A DNA stretch of 14,099 nt, taken from assembly GCA_010029175.1 (NCBI GenBank), contig RGNC01000039.1, positions 1 through 14,099 on the forward strand, in the 5' to 3' direction. Both the position numbers and the translations under genes were made by a program. Below the pieces are notes generated by a model. That model was not told where the DNA came from. It was given only the letters and a program-made list of their open reading frames with translations, and did no database searches. Shown here piece after piece: positions 1 to 7,571 of the stretch (positions within the stretch are counted from its first letter, which is position 1; each line of letters starts with the position of its first letter). The DNA comes from Synechococcaceae bacterium WB8_1B_136. Its GTDB lineage: Bacteria > Cyanobacteriota > Cyanobacteriia > PCC-6307 > Cyanobiaceae.

Positions 1-361
1 GGGGCTTGCCGTTCCAGTAGACAACGCTCACCTCCATGCCTTCCTTGAGGTATTTGCGGGTCTCGCCGATCTGCTTGGCGGTGAGGCGGGTCTCCTCGTA
101 GGAGGCCATGTCCATGAAGACGTAGTCGTCGCCCTCCATGTAGGTGTGCTGGAGCGTGGCCTTCTCCAGCACCGCCTGGGGCATGGTCTCGCCGGCCCGG
201 AAGGTTTTTTCCACCACGTTGCCGCTCTGCACCGCCTTGAGCTTGGTGCGCACGAAGGCCGAACCCTTGCCGGGCTTCACGTGCAGGAACTCCACGACGC
301 GCCACACCTGGCCGTCCAGCTCAATGGTGGTGCCGGTGCGAAAGTCGTTGCTCGAGATCAT
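1..361 (-). CDS. efp: Elongation factor P (3' end outside window)
   Basis: EF-P binds next to the ribosomal P/E sites and relieves stalling at consecutive prolines. The ATG is at 361-359 and 120 codons are visible, beginning MISSNDFRTGTTIELDG. This covers the N-terminal KOW-like domain and most of the first OB domain; the family is about 185-190 residues, so roughly the last third lies beyond the left edge. The conserved PGKG loop is present with Lys32 at its tip, the position that is lysylated, aminopentanolated or (as Arg) rhamnosylated in other bacteria. Nothing here shows which modification, if any, occurs. No good Shine-Dalgarno sequence precedes the start. The gene is divergent from the cyclophilin gene with a gap of about 66 bp, so the two promoters must share that gap. 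In related cyanobacteria accB usually follows; that is recalled context, not seen here. Confidence 0.96.
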   Translation of the reverse strand, partial: MISSNDFRTGTTIELDGQVWRVVEFLHVKPGKGSAFVRTKLKAVQSGNVVEKTFRAGETMPQAVLEKATLQHTYMEGDDYVFMDMASYEETRLTAKQIGETRKYLKEGMEVSVVYWNGKP

Positions 362-427
362 TCCGGCAGAACGTGATGGCCGGATTGTACGGCTGTGCCA
401 GAGTCCGGGCAGAGACAAGGCTGCAGC

Positions 428-1534
428 ATGGTTCCGGCTCAGGCACTGGCGTTGAGGTGGGCCCGGGCGAGCCGCTGCTGCCTGGCCCTGGTCGCGAGCA
501 TCTGCCTGGCCACGGGCCTCTGGGCCGCACCGGTGAGGGCTGCCCTGCCCCCTGGCAACGCCGTCACCGACCCGGCCGCGATCCTGCGCGATGCCCTGCC
601 GATTCAGCAGAACGATCTTCAGGAGCTGCAACATCGGCTGGAGAGCACCAGCGATGACCTGCGGGCCAAGCGCTGGACGGCCCTGGCCAGCACCGTCCAG
701 CGCAGCCAGTCGCTGCTGAACATCCGCCGCAGCGCCATCCTCAGCAGCCTGCCGGCGGGGGATGTCAGTCGGGGCACGCAGCTGCTGGATCAACTGGAGC
801 AGCAGCTCCAGACCCTGGCGGCCTCCAGCAGCGCCCAAAACCGCGACGCCTTCCTGGCCGACCGCCGTGCCGCCCTGACCAGCGTGGGGGAGCTGGAGGC
901 CCTGCTGGTGGGCGACTTCCCCTTTGAGATCCCCGCGGAGTTCGCGGAGCTCCCGCGGCTGCTGGGCCGGGCCACCGTCCAGATCACCACCACCAAGGGG
1001 CCCCTCAGCGCCGTGGTGGACGGCTACAACGCACCCCTCACCGCCGGGGCCTTCGTGGATCTGGTGCAGAGGGGCTTCTACGACGGCCTGCCCTTCACCC
1101 GCGCCGAGGATTTCTACGTGCTGCAGACCGGCGATCCCAAGGGACCTGACAGCGGCTACATCGACCCCAAGACCAAGCTGGAGCGCCCTGTGCCCCTGGA
1201 GATCCGGGTGCCGGGCCAGCAGGCCCCCTTCTACAACCAGACCTTCGAGGATCTGGGACTGTTCAAGGCCACGCCGGTGCTGCCCTTCGCCACCCTGGGC
1301 ACCCTGGGGTGGGCCCACTCCGACGAAGCCCTCGACGATGGCTCCTCGCAGTTCTTCTTCTTTCTCTATGAGGCCGAACTCACGCCGGCCGGCCTGAACC
1401 TGGTGGATGGCCGCTACGGCGCCTTTGGCTACGTGGTGGACGGGTTCGACGTGCTCGAGCAACTGGGGGTGGACGACGCCATCGTGAAGGCAACGGTGAT
1501 CGAGGGCAGCGAGAACCTCAGGCCCCACGCCTGA
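428..1534 (+). CDS. Secreted (thylakoid-lumen or periplasmic) cyclophilin-type peptidyl-prolyl isomerase, CYP38/TLP40-like
   Basis: From ATG 428 the product is 368 residues. An N-terminal signal peptide is visible: Arg-rich start, hydrophobic core around residues 17-33, and a probable cut after VRA at about residue 38. No twin-arginine motif is present, so Sec export is likely. Residues 40-175 are helical and rich in Gln, Leu and Arg, matching the helical-bundle region that precedes the cyclophilin domain in the plant CYP38/TLP40 family. From about residue 180 to the end is a divergent cyclophilin fold: LPFTRAEDFYVLQTGD aligns with the catalytic Arg/FMIQGGD block (Arg225), followed by SSQFFFFLY and FGYVVDGFDVLEQL. 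In plants this family assists photosystem II assembly; a similar role here is inference. A GTG at 395 in the same frame would add 11 residues, but ATG 428 gives the cleaner signal peptide. thiL begins 9 bp after the stop, suggesting co-transcription. Confidence 0.9.
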   Translation: MVPAQALALRWARASRCCLALVASICLATGLWAAPVRAALPPGNAVTDPAAILRDALPIQQNDLQELQHRLESTSDDLRAKRWTALASTVQRSQSLLNIRRSAILSSLPAGDVSRGTQLLDQLEQQLQTLAASSSAQNRDAFLADRRAALTSVGELEALLVGDFPFEIPAEFAELPRLLGRATVQITTTKGPLSAVVDGYNAPLTAGAFVDLVQRGFYDGLPFTRAEDFYVLQTGDPKGPDSGYIDPKTKLERPVPLEIRVPGQQAPFYNQTFEDLGLFKATPVLPFATLGTLGWAHSDEALDDGSSQFFFFLYEAELTPAGLNLVDGRYGAFGYVVDGFDVLEQLGVDDAIVKATVIEGSENLRPHA

Positions 1535-1543
1535 TCTGAGGCC

Positions 1544-2533
1544 ATGAACCACCCCGGCGAGCGGCTCGCGGATCTGGGGGAGTGGGAACTGCTGCGGCGC
1601 CTGGCCGCCTTTGCACCTGCGGGCCAGTTCGATGACGACGCCGCCCTGCTCAACGAGCGCGAGGGACGCACCCTGGTGGTGAACACCGATGTGCTGGTGG
1701 AGGGCCTGCACTTCAGCGACGCCACCATGACGCCGGCCGATCTGGGCTGGCGGGCTGCCGCGGCCAACCTCTCGGACCTGGCGGCCATGGGCTGCCGCTC
1801 GGTGGTGGGGCTCACCGTGGGCCTGGTAGCACCGGCGTCCACCCCCTGGCGCTGGGTGGAACAGGTGTATGTGGGGTTGGATGAGGCCCTGCAGCGCTAT
1901 GGCGGCACCCTGCTGGGGGGCGACTGCAGCGGCGGCGCGCAGCGGCTGCTGGCCCTCACCGCCCTGGGCCACCTGGGCCATGGCCCCATCCGCAGGAGCA
2001 GCGGGCGGCCGGGCGACCTGCTGGTGAGCACGGGCCCCCATGGCCTGAGCCGCCTGGGGTTGGCCCTGCTGCTGGGGGAATTGGCCCCGGAGGCCGTGAG
2101 TCAGGCCCTGAGGGCCCGGGCGATCGAGGCCCACCGCCGCCCCCTGCCGCGCCTCGATGCGGTGGGGGCCCTGATCCAGAGCCAGCCCCCAGGCCACACC
2201 TGGCGGGTGGCCGGCACCGACAGCAGCGATGGCCTGGTGGCCGCGGTGGCGGGCATTGCCAGGGCCAGCGGCTGCCAGGCCCTGCTGGATCACGCTGCCC
2301 TCCCCCTGGACGCCGAGCTGGCCGGGTTGCCCCAGGGCGAAGCGTGGTGCCTGGCCGGCGGCGAAGACTTTGAACTCGTGCTGGCCCTGGATCCCGGCTG
2401 GGCCAAGGCCCTGGTGGCCGCCCTGCCTGGAGCGACCTTGCTGGGCACCCTGGCAGCTGGGCAGGGTGTGGCCTGGCGCCAGGGCGACCGGCCTTTTCCA
2501 AGCTGCTGCGCCGGCTTCACCCACTTCCGTTAA
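1544..2533 (+). CDS. thiL: Thiamine-monophosphate kinase
   Basis: ThiL phosphorylates thiamine monophosphate to thiamine diphosphate with ATP, the last step of the pathway, in the cytosol. The 329-residue product is of normal family length. Visible AIR-synthase/ThiL-fold motifs in order: the metal-binding acidic cluster FDDDAALL (29-36; many homologues have Gly-Asp-Asp, so the leading Asp is a small variation), NTDVLVEGLHF (47-57, Asp49), ANLSDLAAMG (74-83), the glycine-rich GGDCSGG (125-131), RPGDLLVSTGPHG (155-167), DSSDGL (226-231) and GGEDFELVLAL (272-282). All expected metal- and nucleotide-binding acids are present. It starts 9 bp after the cyclophilin gene and stops with TAA at 2531-2533. 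No thiamine riboswitch was recognised upstream, which fits a position inside a transcription unit. Confidence 0.96.
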   Translation: MNHPGERLADLGEWELLRRLAAFAPAGQFDDDAALLNEREGRTLVVNTDVLVEGLHFSDATMTPADLGWRAAAANLSDLAAMGCRSVVGLTVGLVAPASTPWRWVEQVYVGLDEALQRYGGTLLGGDCSGGAQRLLALTALGHLGHGPIRRSSGRPGDLLVSTGPHGLSRLGLALLLGELAPEAVSQALRARAIEAHRRPLPRLDAVGALIQSQPPGHTWRVAGTDSSDGLVAAVAGIARASGCQALLDHAALPLDAELAGLPQGEAWCLAGGEDFELVLALDPGWAKALVAALPGATLLGTLAAGQGVAWRQGDRPFPSCCAGFTHFR

Positions 2534-2540
2534 GGGCCAC

Positions 2541-2566
2541 AAAAAAGCCGCCCCGCAGGGCGGCTT
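2541..2566 (-). terminator. Intrinsic terminator of gap2
   Basis: Read on the minus strand, a GCCGCCC/GGGCGGC stem of 7 bp, extended to 9 bp by two flanking A-T pairs, closes a 4-nt loop and is followed at once by TTTTTT. It begins about 20 bp after the gap2 stop. On the plus strand the hairpin follows the thiL stop but has only TTCAGC after it, so it should terminate thiL transcripts poorly. Confidence 0.9.
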
Positions 2567-2586
2567 CAGCTCAGTAGCCGGTCAGC

Positions 2587-3609
2587 TCACTTCCAATTCT
2601 TGGCAACGATCTCGGCCAGGTCCACCACACGCTGGCTGTAGCCCCACTCGTTGTCGTACCAGCAAACGATCTTGACCATGTTGCCGCCCATCACCAGGGT
2701 GAGATCGGCATCAACGATGGTGCTCTCATCGGTGCCGGCGTGATCGCTCGACACCAGCGGCAGATCGCAGTACTTGATGATGCCCTTCATGCCGTTCTCG
2801 GAGGCGGCCTTCAGCACGGCATTCACTTCCTCAGCGCTGGTGTCGCGACCAGTTTCGAACACCATGTCGCAGACCGACACGTTGGGGGTGGGCACCCGCA
2901 GGGCGATGCCGCTCAACTTGCCCTTCACCTCGGGGTACACCAGGGCCACGGCCTTGGCGGCGCCAGTGCTGGTGGGCACGATGTTCACGGCGGCGGCGCG
3001 GGCGCGGCGCAGGTCGCGGTGGGCGGCATCGAGGATGCGCTGGTCACCCGTGTAGCTGTGGGTGGTGGTCATCGTGCCCTTGACGATGCCGAAGGCTTGA
3101 TCGATCGTTTTCACGATCGGCGCCATGCAGTTGGTGGTGCAGCTGGCGTTAGAGAGGATGTCCCAATCTTCGTGGCGGTATTGATCGGCGTTCACGCCCA
3201 CCACAAAGGTGCCCACCTTGGCGCCCTTTCCGGGAGCGGTGAGGATCACCTTCTTGGCACCGGACTCAAAATGCTTGCTCGCGCCCACGTCGTCGTTGAA
3301 AACGCCGGTGGATTCGATCACCAAGTCGACGCCCCACTCTTTCCAGGGCAGGTTGGCTGGGTTGCGGTCATAGAAGGTCTTGATCGTCTTGCCGTTGATG
3401 ACGATCGTGTCCTCGGTGGTGCTGACCTCTGCGTTGCGCAGGGGACCCAGCATCGAGTCGTACTTGAGCAGGTGGGCGTTGGTGTTGGTGTCACCGGAGC
3501 CATTGATGCCCACCACCTCGATACCGGTGTTTGCCCCACGGCTCAGCCAGCAGCGCATGAAGTTGCGTCCGATTCGGCCAAATCCATTGATCGCAACGCG
3601 CAGGGTCAT
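2587..3609 (-). CDS. gap2: Type I glyceraldehyde-3-phosphate dehydrogenase, Gap2 (Calvin-cycle) type
   Basis: The enzyme interconverts 1,3-bisphosphoglycerate and glyceraldehyde 3-phosphate. In cyanobacteria the Gap2 form uses NADPH or NADH and serves the Calvin cycle and gluconeogenesis. The ATG at 3609-3607 gives 340 residues starting MTLRVAINGFGRIGRNF, with the Rossmann motif at 6-13. The catalytic Cys157 lies in SNASCTTN and the partner His184 in TTTHSYTGDQ. The substrate and cofactor loop reads DAAHRDLRRARAAA, without the bulky Leu-Pro pair of strictly NAD-dependent enzymes, which supports Gap2 over Gap1. AHLLKYDSMLG and WYDNEWGYSQRVVDL are also canonical. No CP12-binding C-terminal extension is present, so it is not GapB-like. 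No Shine-Dalgarno sequence precedes the ATG. It is monocistronic, with a candidate promoter upstream and a strong terminator. Confidence 0.96.
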   Translation of the reverse strand: MTLRVAINGFGRIGRNFMRCWLSRGANTGIEVVGINGSGDTNTNAHLLKYDSMLGPLRNAEVSTTEDTIVINGKTIKTFYDRNPANLPWKEWGVDLVIESTGVFNDDVGASKHFESGAKKVILTAPGKGAKVGTFVVGVNADQYRHEDWDILSNASCTTNCMAPIVKTIDQAFGIVKGTMTTTHSYTGDQRILDAAHRDLRRARAAAVNIVPTSTGAAKAVALVYPEVKGKLSGIALRVPTPNVSVCDMVFETGRDTSAEEVNAVLKAASENGMKGIIKYCDLPLVSSDHAGTDESTIVDADLTLVMGGNMVKIVCWYDNEWGYSQRVVDLAEIVAKNWK

Positions 3610-3655
3610 GGCAGAAAGCGGGAGAAACCGCCAGGAGATGGGGATTTGGCTGCCG

Positions 3656-3663
3656 ATCATACA
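3656..3663 (-). promoter_or_regulatory. Candidate extended -10 promoter of gap2
   Basis: On the minus strand TGTATGAT lies about 46 bp upstream of the gap2 ATG and contains TATGAT, one mismatch from the sigma-70 consensus TATAAT, with a TG extension. No recognisable TTGACA lies 16-18 bp further upstream, so the -35 element is weak or absent. This is the best -10 I found in the 140-bp gap2/murC divergent region. Confidence 0.4.
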
Positions 3664-3749
3664 GAGATCACCCGGCCGAGCCCTTAGGGGGCCGAGGCCA
3701 ACGGCAGCGGCAGACAAGCGGGAGCTCCCGGCTTAGTTTCGGTGCAGGT

Positions 3750-5204
3750 TTGGAGAAGCCCTTGGCCCAGCAGCTCGATCGCCATCAACCTCTCCACTTC
3801 ATCGGGGTTGGTGGGATCGGCATGTCGGCCATCGCCGGGATCCTGGCGGACCGGGGCTTTGCCGTGAGCGGCTCTGACCCCCGCGACAACGCCGTGTTGC
3901 AGGACCTGCGCGGACGCGGGGTGCGCGTCTTTCGCGAGCAGAGCGCCAGCACCATCGCCGCCATCCGCAGCGGCACCTCCCATGCCCCCGTGGTGGTGGT
4001 GAGCTCGGCGGTGCCTGAGTCCAACCCGGAACTGCAGGAGGCACGCCGCATCGGCCTGGACATCCGCCACCGCTCCGATCTGCTGGCTTCACTGATCGCG
4101 ACCCAGACATCGATCGCCGTGGCAGGCAGCCACGGCAAAACCACCACCAGCACCCTGCTGGCGAGCCTGCTGTACGCCACCGACCACGACCCCACTGCCG
4201 TGATCGGCGGCATCGTGCCGGCCTTCGGCAGCAACGGCCGCAACGGCGATGGCCAACTGCTGGTGGCGGAAGCCGACGAATCCGATGGCTCCCTGGTGAA
4301 GTTCGAGGCCACCCTCGGGGTGATCACCAACCTGGAGCTGGATCACACCGATCACTACCCCAACCTCGACGCGCTGATCGCCACGCTGCAGCGCTTCGCC
4401 CGTGGCTGCCAGAACGTGCTGGCCAACCGCGACTGTCCGGTGCTGCGGCAGCACTTCCAGGCCCAGGCCTGGTGGTCGGTGCAGAGCTGCGATGACGTCC
4501 AGTTCGCCGCCTTGCCGCTGGAGCTCAATGGCGACAGCACCCTGGCGGCCTTCTATGAGAACGGGGTGCAGCTGGGCACATTCACACTGCCGCTGCCGGG
4601 CCTGCACAACCTCAGCAACGCCACGGCGGCCCTGGCGGCCTGCCGTCTCCAGGGTGTGGCCTTCGAGGTGTTGCGCCAGGCGGTGGAATCCCTGCAGGCG
4701 CCGGGCCGCCGTTTCGACTACCGCGGCACCTGGCGTGGCCGGCAGGTGGTGGACGACTATGCCCATCACCCCAGCGAGGTGGATGCCACCCTCGCCATGG
4801 CGCGGCTGATGGTGAGCAGTGGCCGCAGCCCCCTGCCTGCCTCGCCCCAGCGTCTGCTGGCGGTGTTCCAGCCCCACCGTTACAGCCGCACCGCCGAGTT
4901 TCTGGACGCCTTCGCCCAGGCCCTCAGCCAGGCCGATGCGGTGGTGCTGGCGCCGCTCTATGCAGCCGGCGAAACTCCGATGGCGGGCATCTCCAGCGCT
5001 GCTCTGGCGGCGGCGATTCAGCGGATTCGGCCGGAGCTGCAGGTGGAGGTGAGTGACAGCCTGGAGGAACTCACCGAGGCGGTGGCCCTCCACAGCCGCG
5101 CCGGCGACCTGGTGCTGGCCATGGGGGCCGGCGATGTGAATGGCCTCTGGGGCCGGCTGGAGCAACGGCAGCCGTGCGACCCGGCCCTGCCCCTGGCGGC
5201 CTGA
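3750..5204 (+). CDS. murC: UDP-N-acetylmuramate--L-alanine ligase
   Basis: MurC adds L-alanine to UDP-MurNAc with ATP, starting the peptidoglycan stem peptide in the cytosol. The 484-residue product is of normal length. Residues 15-30 form the N-terminal nucleotide-sugar Rossmann motif (HFIGVGGIGMSAIAG). The ATP-binding loop GSHGKTTT is at 126-133, LELDHTDHYPN at 195-205, and the C-terminal ligase signatures DDYAHHPSE (335-343) and FQPHRYSRT (373-381) follow. I chose the TTG at 3750 because it precedes the conserved fold by 14 residues and no ATG or GTG in frame offers a better start; a nearby GTG is out of frame. murB begins 3 bp after the stop, so the two are surely co-translated. It is divergent from gap2. 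Confidence 0.95.
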   Translation: MEKPLAQQLDRHQPLHFIGVGGIGMSAIAGILADRGFAVSGSDPRDNAVLQDLRGRGVRVFREQSASTIAAIRSGTSHAPVVVVSSAVPESNPELQEARRIGLDIRHRSDLLASLIATQTSIAVAGSHGKTTTSTLLASLLYATDHDPTAVIGGIVPAFGSNGRNGDGQLLVAEADESDGSLVKFEATLGVITNLELDHTDHYPNLDALIATLQRFARGCQNVLANRDCPVLRQHFQAQAWWSVQSCDDVQFAALPLELNGDSTLAAFYENGVQLGTFTLPLPGLHNLSNATAALAACRLQGVAFEVLRQAVESLQAPGRRFDYRGTWRGRQVVDDYAHHPSEVDATLAMARLMVSSGRSPLPASPQRLLAVFQPHRYSRTAEFLDAFAQALSQADAVVLAPLYAAGETPMAGISSAALAAAIQRIRPELQVEVSDSLEELTEAVALHSRAGDLVLAMGAGDVNGLWGRLEQRQPCDPALPLAA

Positions 5205-5207
5205 ACC

Positions 5208-6128
5208 ATGGCGGGCGCAGCCGTGCCACTGGGACTGCGCCGGGCCATCGCCCTGGCCGACTTCACCACCTGGAAGGTGGGAGGACCAGCCCAGTGGTTC
5301 GGCGAGCCCGACAGCGTTGAGCAGGTGATGGCCCTGATCCAGTGGGCCAGCCACGAGGGGCTGGAGCTGCGGGTGATCGGGGCGGGCTCCAACCTGCTGG
5401 TGAGCGATGCCGGCCTGGAGGGATTGACCCTCTGCCAGCGGCGGCTGCAGGGCGCGGTGCTGGATGGGACCAGCGGCCTGGTGGAGGCCCAGGCCGGCGA
5501 GCCCATTCCCACCCTGGCCCGTCGTGCCGCCCGGGCCGGCCTCAGTGGCCTGGAGTGGTCGGTGGGGATCCCGGGCACCGTGGGGGGGGCGGTGGTGATG
5601 AACGCAGGCGCCCAGGGGGGCTGCGTGGCCGACAGCCTGGTGAGCGTGACCGTGGTGGATCCCGCCAGGGGCACCGAGCCCTTCATGGTGGAGGCGGCCG
5701 ACCTGGCCTTCGCCTACCGCCACAGCCGCCTGCAGCAGGAGCCGCTGGTGGTGCTCTCCGCCCGGTTCCAGCTGGAGCCCGGCCACGACCCGGCCCGGGT
5801 GGGCGAGCGCACCAGTGCCAACCTGCACAGCCGCACCAGCACCCAGCCCTATCAACAGCCCAGCTGCGGCAGCGTGTTCCGCAACCCGGAACCCCGGAAG
5901 GCGGGCCAGCTGATCGAGGCGCTCGGACTCAAAGGGCTGAGCATTGGCGGGGCCCAGGTGTCGCCGCTGCACGCCAACTTCATCGTGAACACGGGCGGGG
6001 CCACCGCCGCCCAGATCGACCAGCTGATCGCCGAGGTGCAGCGCCGCGTGGTCGCAGCCCATGGCATCGTCCTGCATCCCGAGGTGAAGCGCCTGGGCCG
6101 CTTCGAGGGTCTGGCCCTGGCGGCCTGA
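5208..6128 (+). CDS. murB: UDP-N-acetylenolpyruvoylglucosamine reductase
   Basis: MurB reduces enolpyruvyl-UDP-GlcNAc to UDP-MurNAc with NADPH and FAD, supplying the substrate of MurC. The 306-residue product shows the FAD-binding signatures TTWKVGGPA (20-28), VIGAGSNLLV (56-65) and GIPGTVGGAVVMNAG (120-134). YRHSRL is at 170-175, the catalytic Ser222 lies in CGSVFRNP (220-227), and the C-terminal catalytic Glu292 in LHPEVKRLG. The length and compact C-terminus match the shorter type II enzymes (Bacillus and Staphylococcus kind) rather than the E. coli type I form. The start ATG at 5208 is 3 bp after the murC stop. Being upstream in the pathway but downstream in the operon is common for this pair. 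Confidence 0.95.
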   Translation: MAGAAVPLGLRRAIALADFTTWKVGGPAQWFGEPDSVEQVMALIQWASHEGLELRVIGAGSNLLVSDAGLEGLTLCQRRLQGAVLDGTSGLVEAQAGEPIPTLARRAARAGLSGLEWSVGIPGTVGGAVVMNAGAQGGCVADSLVSVTVVDPARGTEPFMVEAADLAFAYRHSRLQQEPLVVLSARFQLEPGHDPARVGERTSANLHSRTSTQPYQQPSCGSVFRNPEPRKAGQLIEALGLKGLSIGGAQVSPLHANFIVNTGGATAAQIDQLIAEVQRRVVAAHGIVLHPEVKRLGRFEGLALAA

Positions 6129-6133
6129 GGTCA

Positions 6134-6159
6134 GCGCAGGCTGCCGGTTTAGCCTGCGC
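6134..6159 (+). promoter_or_regulatory. Perfect 9-bp hairpin between murB and ebfC
   Basis: GCGCAGGCT (6134-6142) and AGCCTGCGC (6151-6159) are perfect inverted copies around an 8-nt loop GCCGGTTT, five bases after the murB stop and 20 bp before the ebfC ATG. No U-tract follows on either strand, so it is not a classical terminator. It may stabilise the murCB transcript end, attenuate read-through or bind a protein; the function is unknown. Confidence 0.55.
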
Positions 6160-6178
6160 CCACCTGATCAGCACTGGC

Positions 6179-6517
6179 ATGGCCGGCTTCGGACTCCCCA
6201 ACTTCGGCCAGCTCACCGAGGCCTTCAAGAAGGCCCAGCAGATCCAGCAGGACGCGGCCAAGCTGCAGGAGGAACTGGACGGGATGGAGCTGGAGGGCAG
6301 CAGCAGCTGCGGCCGTGCCAGCGTGTGGCTCTCCGGCAACCAGCAACCCCTGAAGGTGCGCCTGGCTCCGGAGCTGCTGGCAGAGGGCGCCGCCGCCAGC
6401 GAGACGGCCACCCTGGAGGCCCTCAAGGCCGCCTACGAGCGCTCCACCAGCACCATGAAGGAGCGCATGGAGGAACTCACCGGCGGGCTCAACCTGAACC
6501 TGCCTGGCCTGGGCTGA
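6179..6517 (+). CDS. ebfC: YbaB/EbfC family nucleoid-associated protein
   Basis: This is a 112-residue protein starting MAGFGLPNFGQLTEAFKKAQ. Members of the family form dimers that bind DNA and help organise the nucleoid. The N-terminal amphipathic, coiled-coil-prone helix (about 10-38, with repeated Gln, Lys and Glu) is followed by the short sheet region with KVRLAPELL (59-67) and a C-terminal helix (KAAYERSTSTMKERMEELTGG, about 83-103), as expected for YbaB. The length matches the family. It lacks a clear Shine-Dalgarno sequence. It follows murB by 50 bp, with the hairpin between, and converges on rsgA with a 43-bp gap in which I see no terminator. The neighbourhood does not reveal a specific partner. 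Confidence 0.9.
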   Translation: MAGFGLPNFGQLTEAFKKAQQIQQDAAKLQEELDGMELEGSSSCGRASVWLSGNQQPLKVRLAPELLAEGAAASETATLEALKAAYERSTSTMKERMEELTGGLNLNLPGLG

Positions 6518-6560
6518 GGCCGGGTTGCGGCTGATCTGGGCTGGGCCTGGGCCTGAAGCC

Positions 6561-7571
6561 TCACTCCTCAGCGGTTTCGCTCTGGCGCAGGCGCCGCCGG
6601 GAGGGTTGGCGCAGGCGCTGATCCAGCTGCGGCTCCCGGCGGCTGCCCCGCTGCCTGATGCCGAGATCAGCGCGCTCCCGGGTTGGGGCCGCCTGGGCCA
6701 GGGCCGTCTCCAGGCATTGCAGATAGAGGGGATAGCGATCCCAGGCCTCACCCACAGCACAGCCGGGATCCCCCTGGTGCAGGCAATTCTTGAAACGGCA
6801 CCCCCCCCCGGCCAGGTGCTGGCGGATCTCCGGGAACAGCGGTGCCAGTGCGCTCGGCTCTCCGGGTAGATCCGGACGGTTGAAGCCGGGGGTGTCGGCC
6901 AGCAGGGCGCCCGCCGCCAGGGGGAAGAGCTCCACATGGCGGGTGGTGTGTCGCCCCCGCTGCAGCCGGCCCGAAACGGCACTCACCCGCAGGCACAGCT
7001 GGGGCAGCAGGGCGTTGATCAGGCTGCTCTTGCCCACGCCGGAGGGACCGCAGAGCACGGCGATGCCGGGCTGCCCCAGCCGCTGGCGCAACTGGGCGAT
7101 GCCCTCACCCTGCACCACCGACACCAGCAACGGCTCGTAGCCCCACCCCTGCAGACGGTGGCGCCAGTGCTCACGCTCGTCCTGGCTGAGCAGATCGGCC
7201 TTGGTGAGCACCAGCTCCACCACCACGCCGGTGCGTTCAGCGGTGAGCAGGAAGCGGGTGAGCTGCAGGGGATCCAGCTCCGGCTGGGCCAGGGCCACCA
7301 CCACCACCACCCGGCTGCAGTTGGCCACCGCCGGCCGCTCCAGCAGGCTGCTGCGGGGTGCCACTGCCGCCACCGCCCCGCGGCGCTCGGGCCAGTCGAT
7401 CCCCTCCACCCGCACCCGATCGCCCACGCAGATCTGCTGGCCCGTTTTGCCCAGGCGGGTGCGCCGCACACACAGCAAGTGCTCCACGCCCTGCGGACCC
7501 GGCCGCTCCAGCTGCACCCGGCAGAAATTGGCCTCCAGGGCCATCACCAGGCCCTGGGCCTCATCCCCCAC
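6561..7571 (-). CDS. rsgA: Ribosome small-subunit-dependent GTPase A
   Basis: RsgA is a circularly permuted GTPase that checks late 30S subunit assembly. The 336-residue product has an N-terminal OB fold (about 6-75) and then GTPase motifs in permuted order: TKADLL (G4, 123-128), GPSGVGKSS (G1, 175-183), the Thr pair in RGRHTT (G2, 205-210) and DTPGF (G3, 226-230). The C-terminal zinc finger has Cys258, Cys263, His265 and Cys271. A basic Arg-rich tail (306-329) follows, plausibly for rRNA contact. The start is GTG at 7571, which overlaps the tusA 3' end by 11 bp; the first internal ATG would remove nine residues before the OB fold. Overlap implies translational coupling in the grpE-dnaJ-tusA-rsgA unit. 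Confidence 0.94.
   Translation of the reverse strand: MGDEAQGLVMALEANFCRVQLERPGPQGVEHLLCVRRTRLGKTGQQICVGDRVRVEGIDWPERRGAVAAVAPRSSLLERPAVANCSRVVVVVALAQPELDPLQLTRFLLTAERTGVVVELVLTKADLLSQDEREHWRHRLQGWGYEPLLVSVVQGEGIAQLRQRLGQPGIAVLCGPSGVGKSSLINALLPQLCLRVSAVSGRLQRGRHTTRHVELFPLAAGALLADTPGFNRPDLPGEPSALAPLFPEIRQHLAGGGCRFKNCLHQGDPGCAVGEAWDRYPLYLQCLETALAQAAPTRERADLGIRQRGSRREPQLDQRLRQPSRRRLRQSETAEE

Noticed and set aside
395..427. GTG at 395 as start of the cyclophilin gene.
   Set aside because: It adds 11 polar residues before the signal peptide; ATG 428 gives a standard Sec signal. It cannot be excluded without 5' mapping.
3102..3119. Inverted repeat CGATCGT/ACGATCG with a 4-nt loop.
   Set aside because: It lies inside gap2 at ordinary Thr-Ile-Asp codons with no U-tract; coding constraint and chance explain it.
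4089..6077. A very long open frame on the minus strand opposite murC and murB (about 660 codons).
   Set aside because: It is antisense to two fully recognisable enzymes, has a His/Gly/Gln-rich composition typical of reverse-frame reading of GC-rich genes, and matches no family I know.
6518..6560. Possible bidirectional terminator between ebfC and rsgA.
   Set aside because: Only weak GC-rich pairing and no T- or A-tract on either side.
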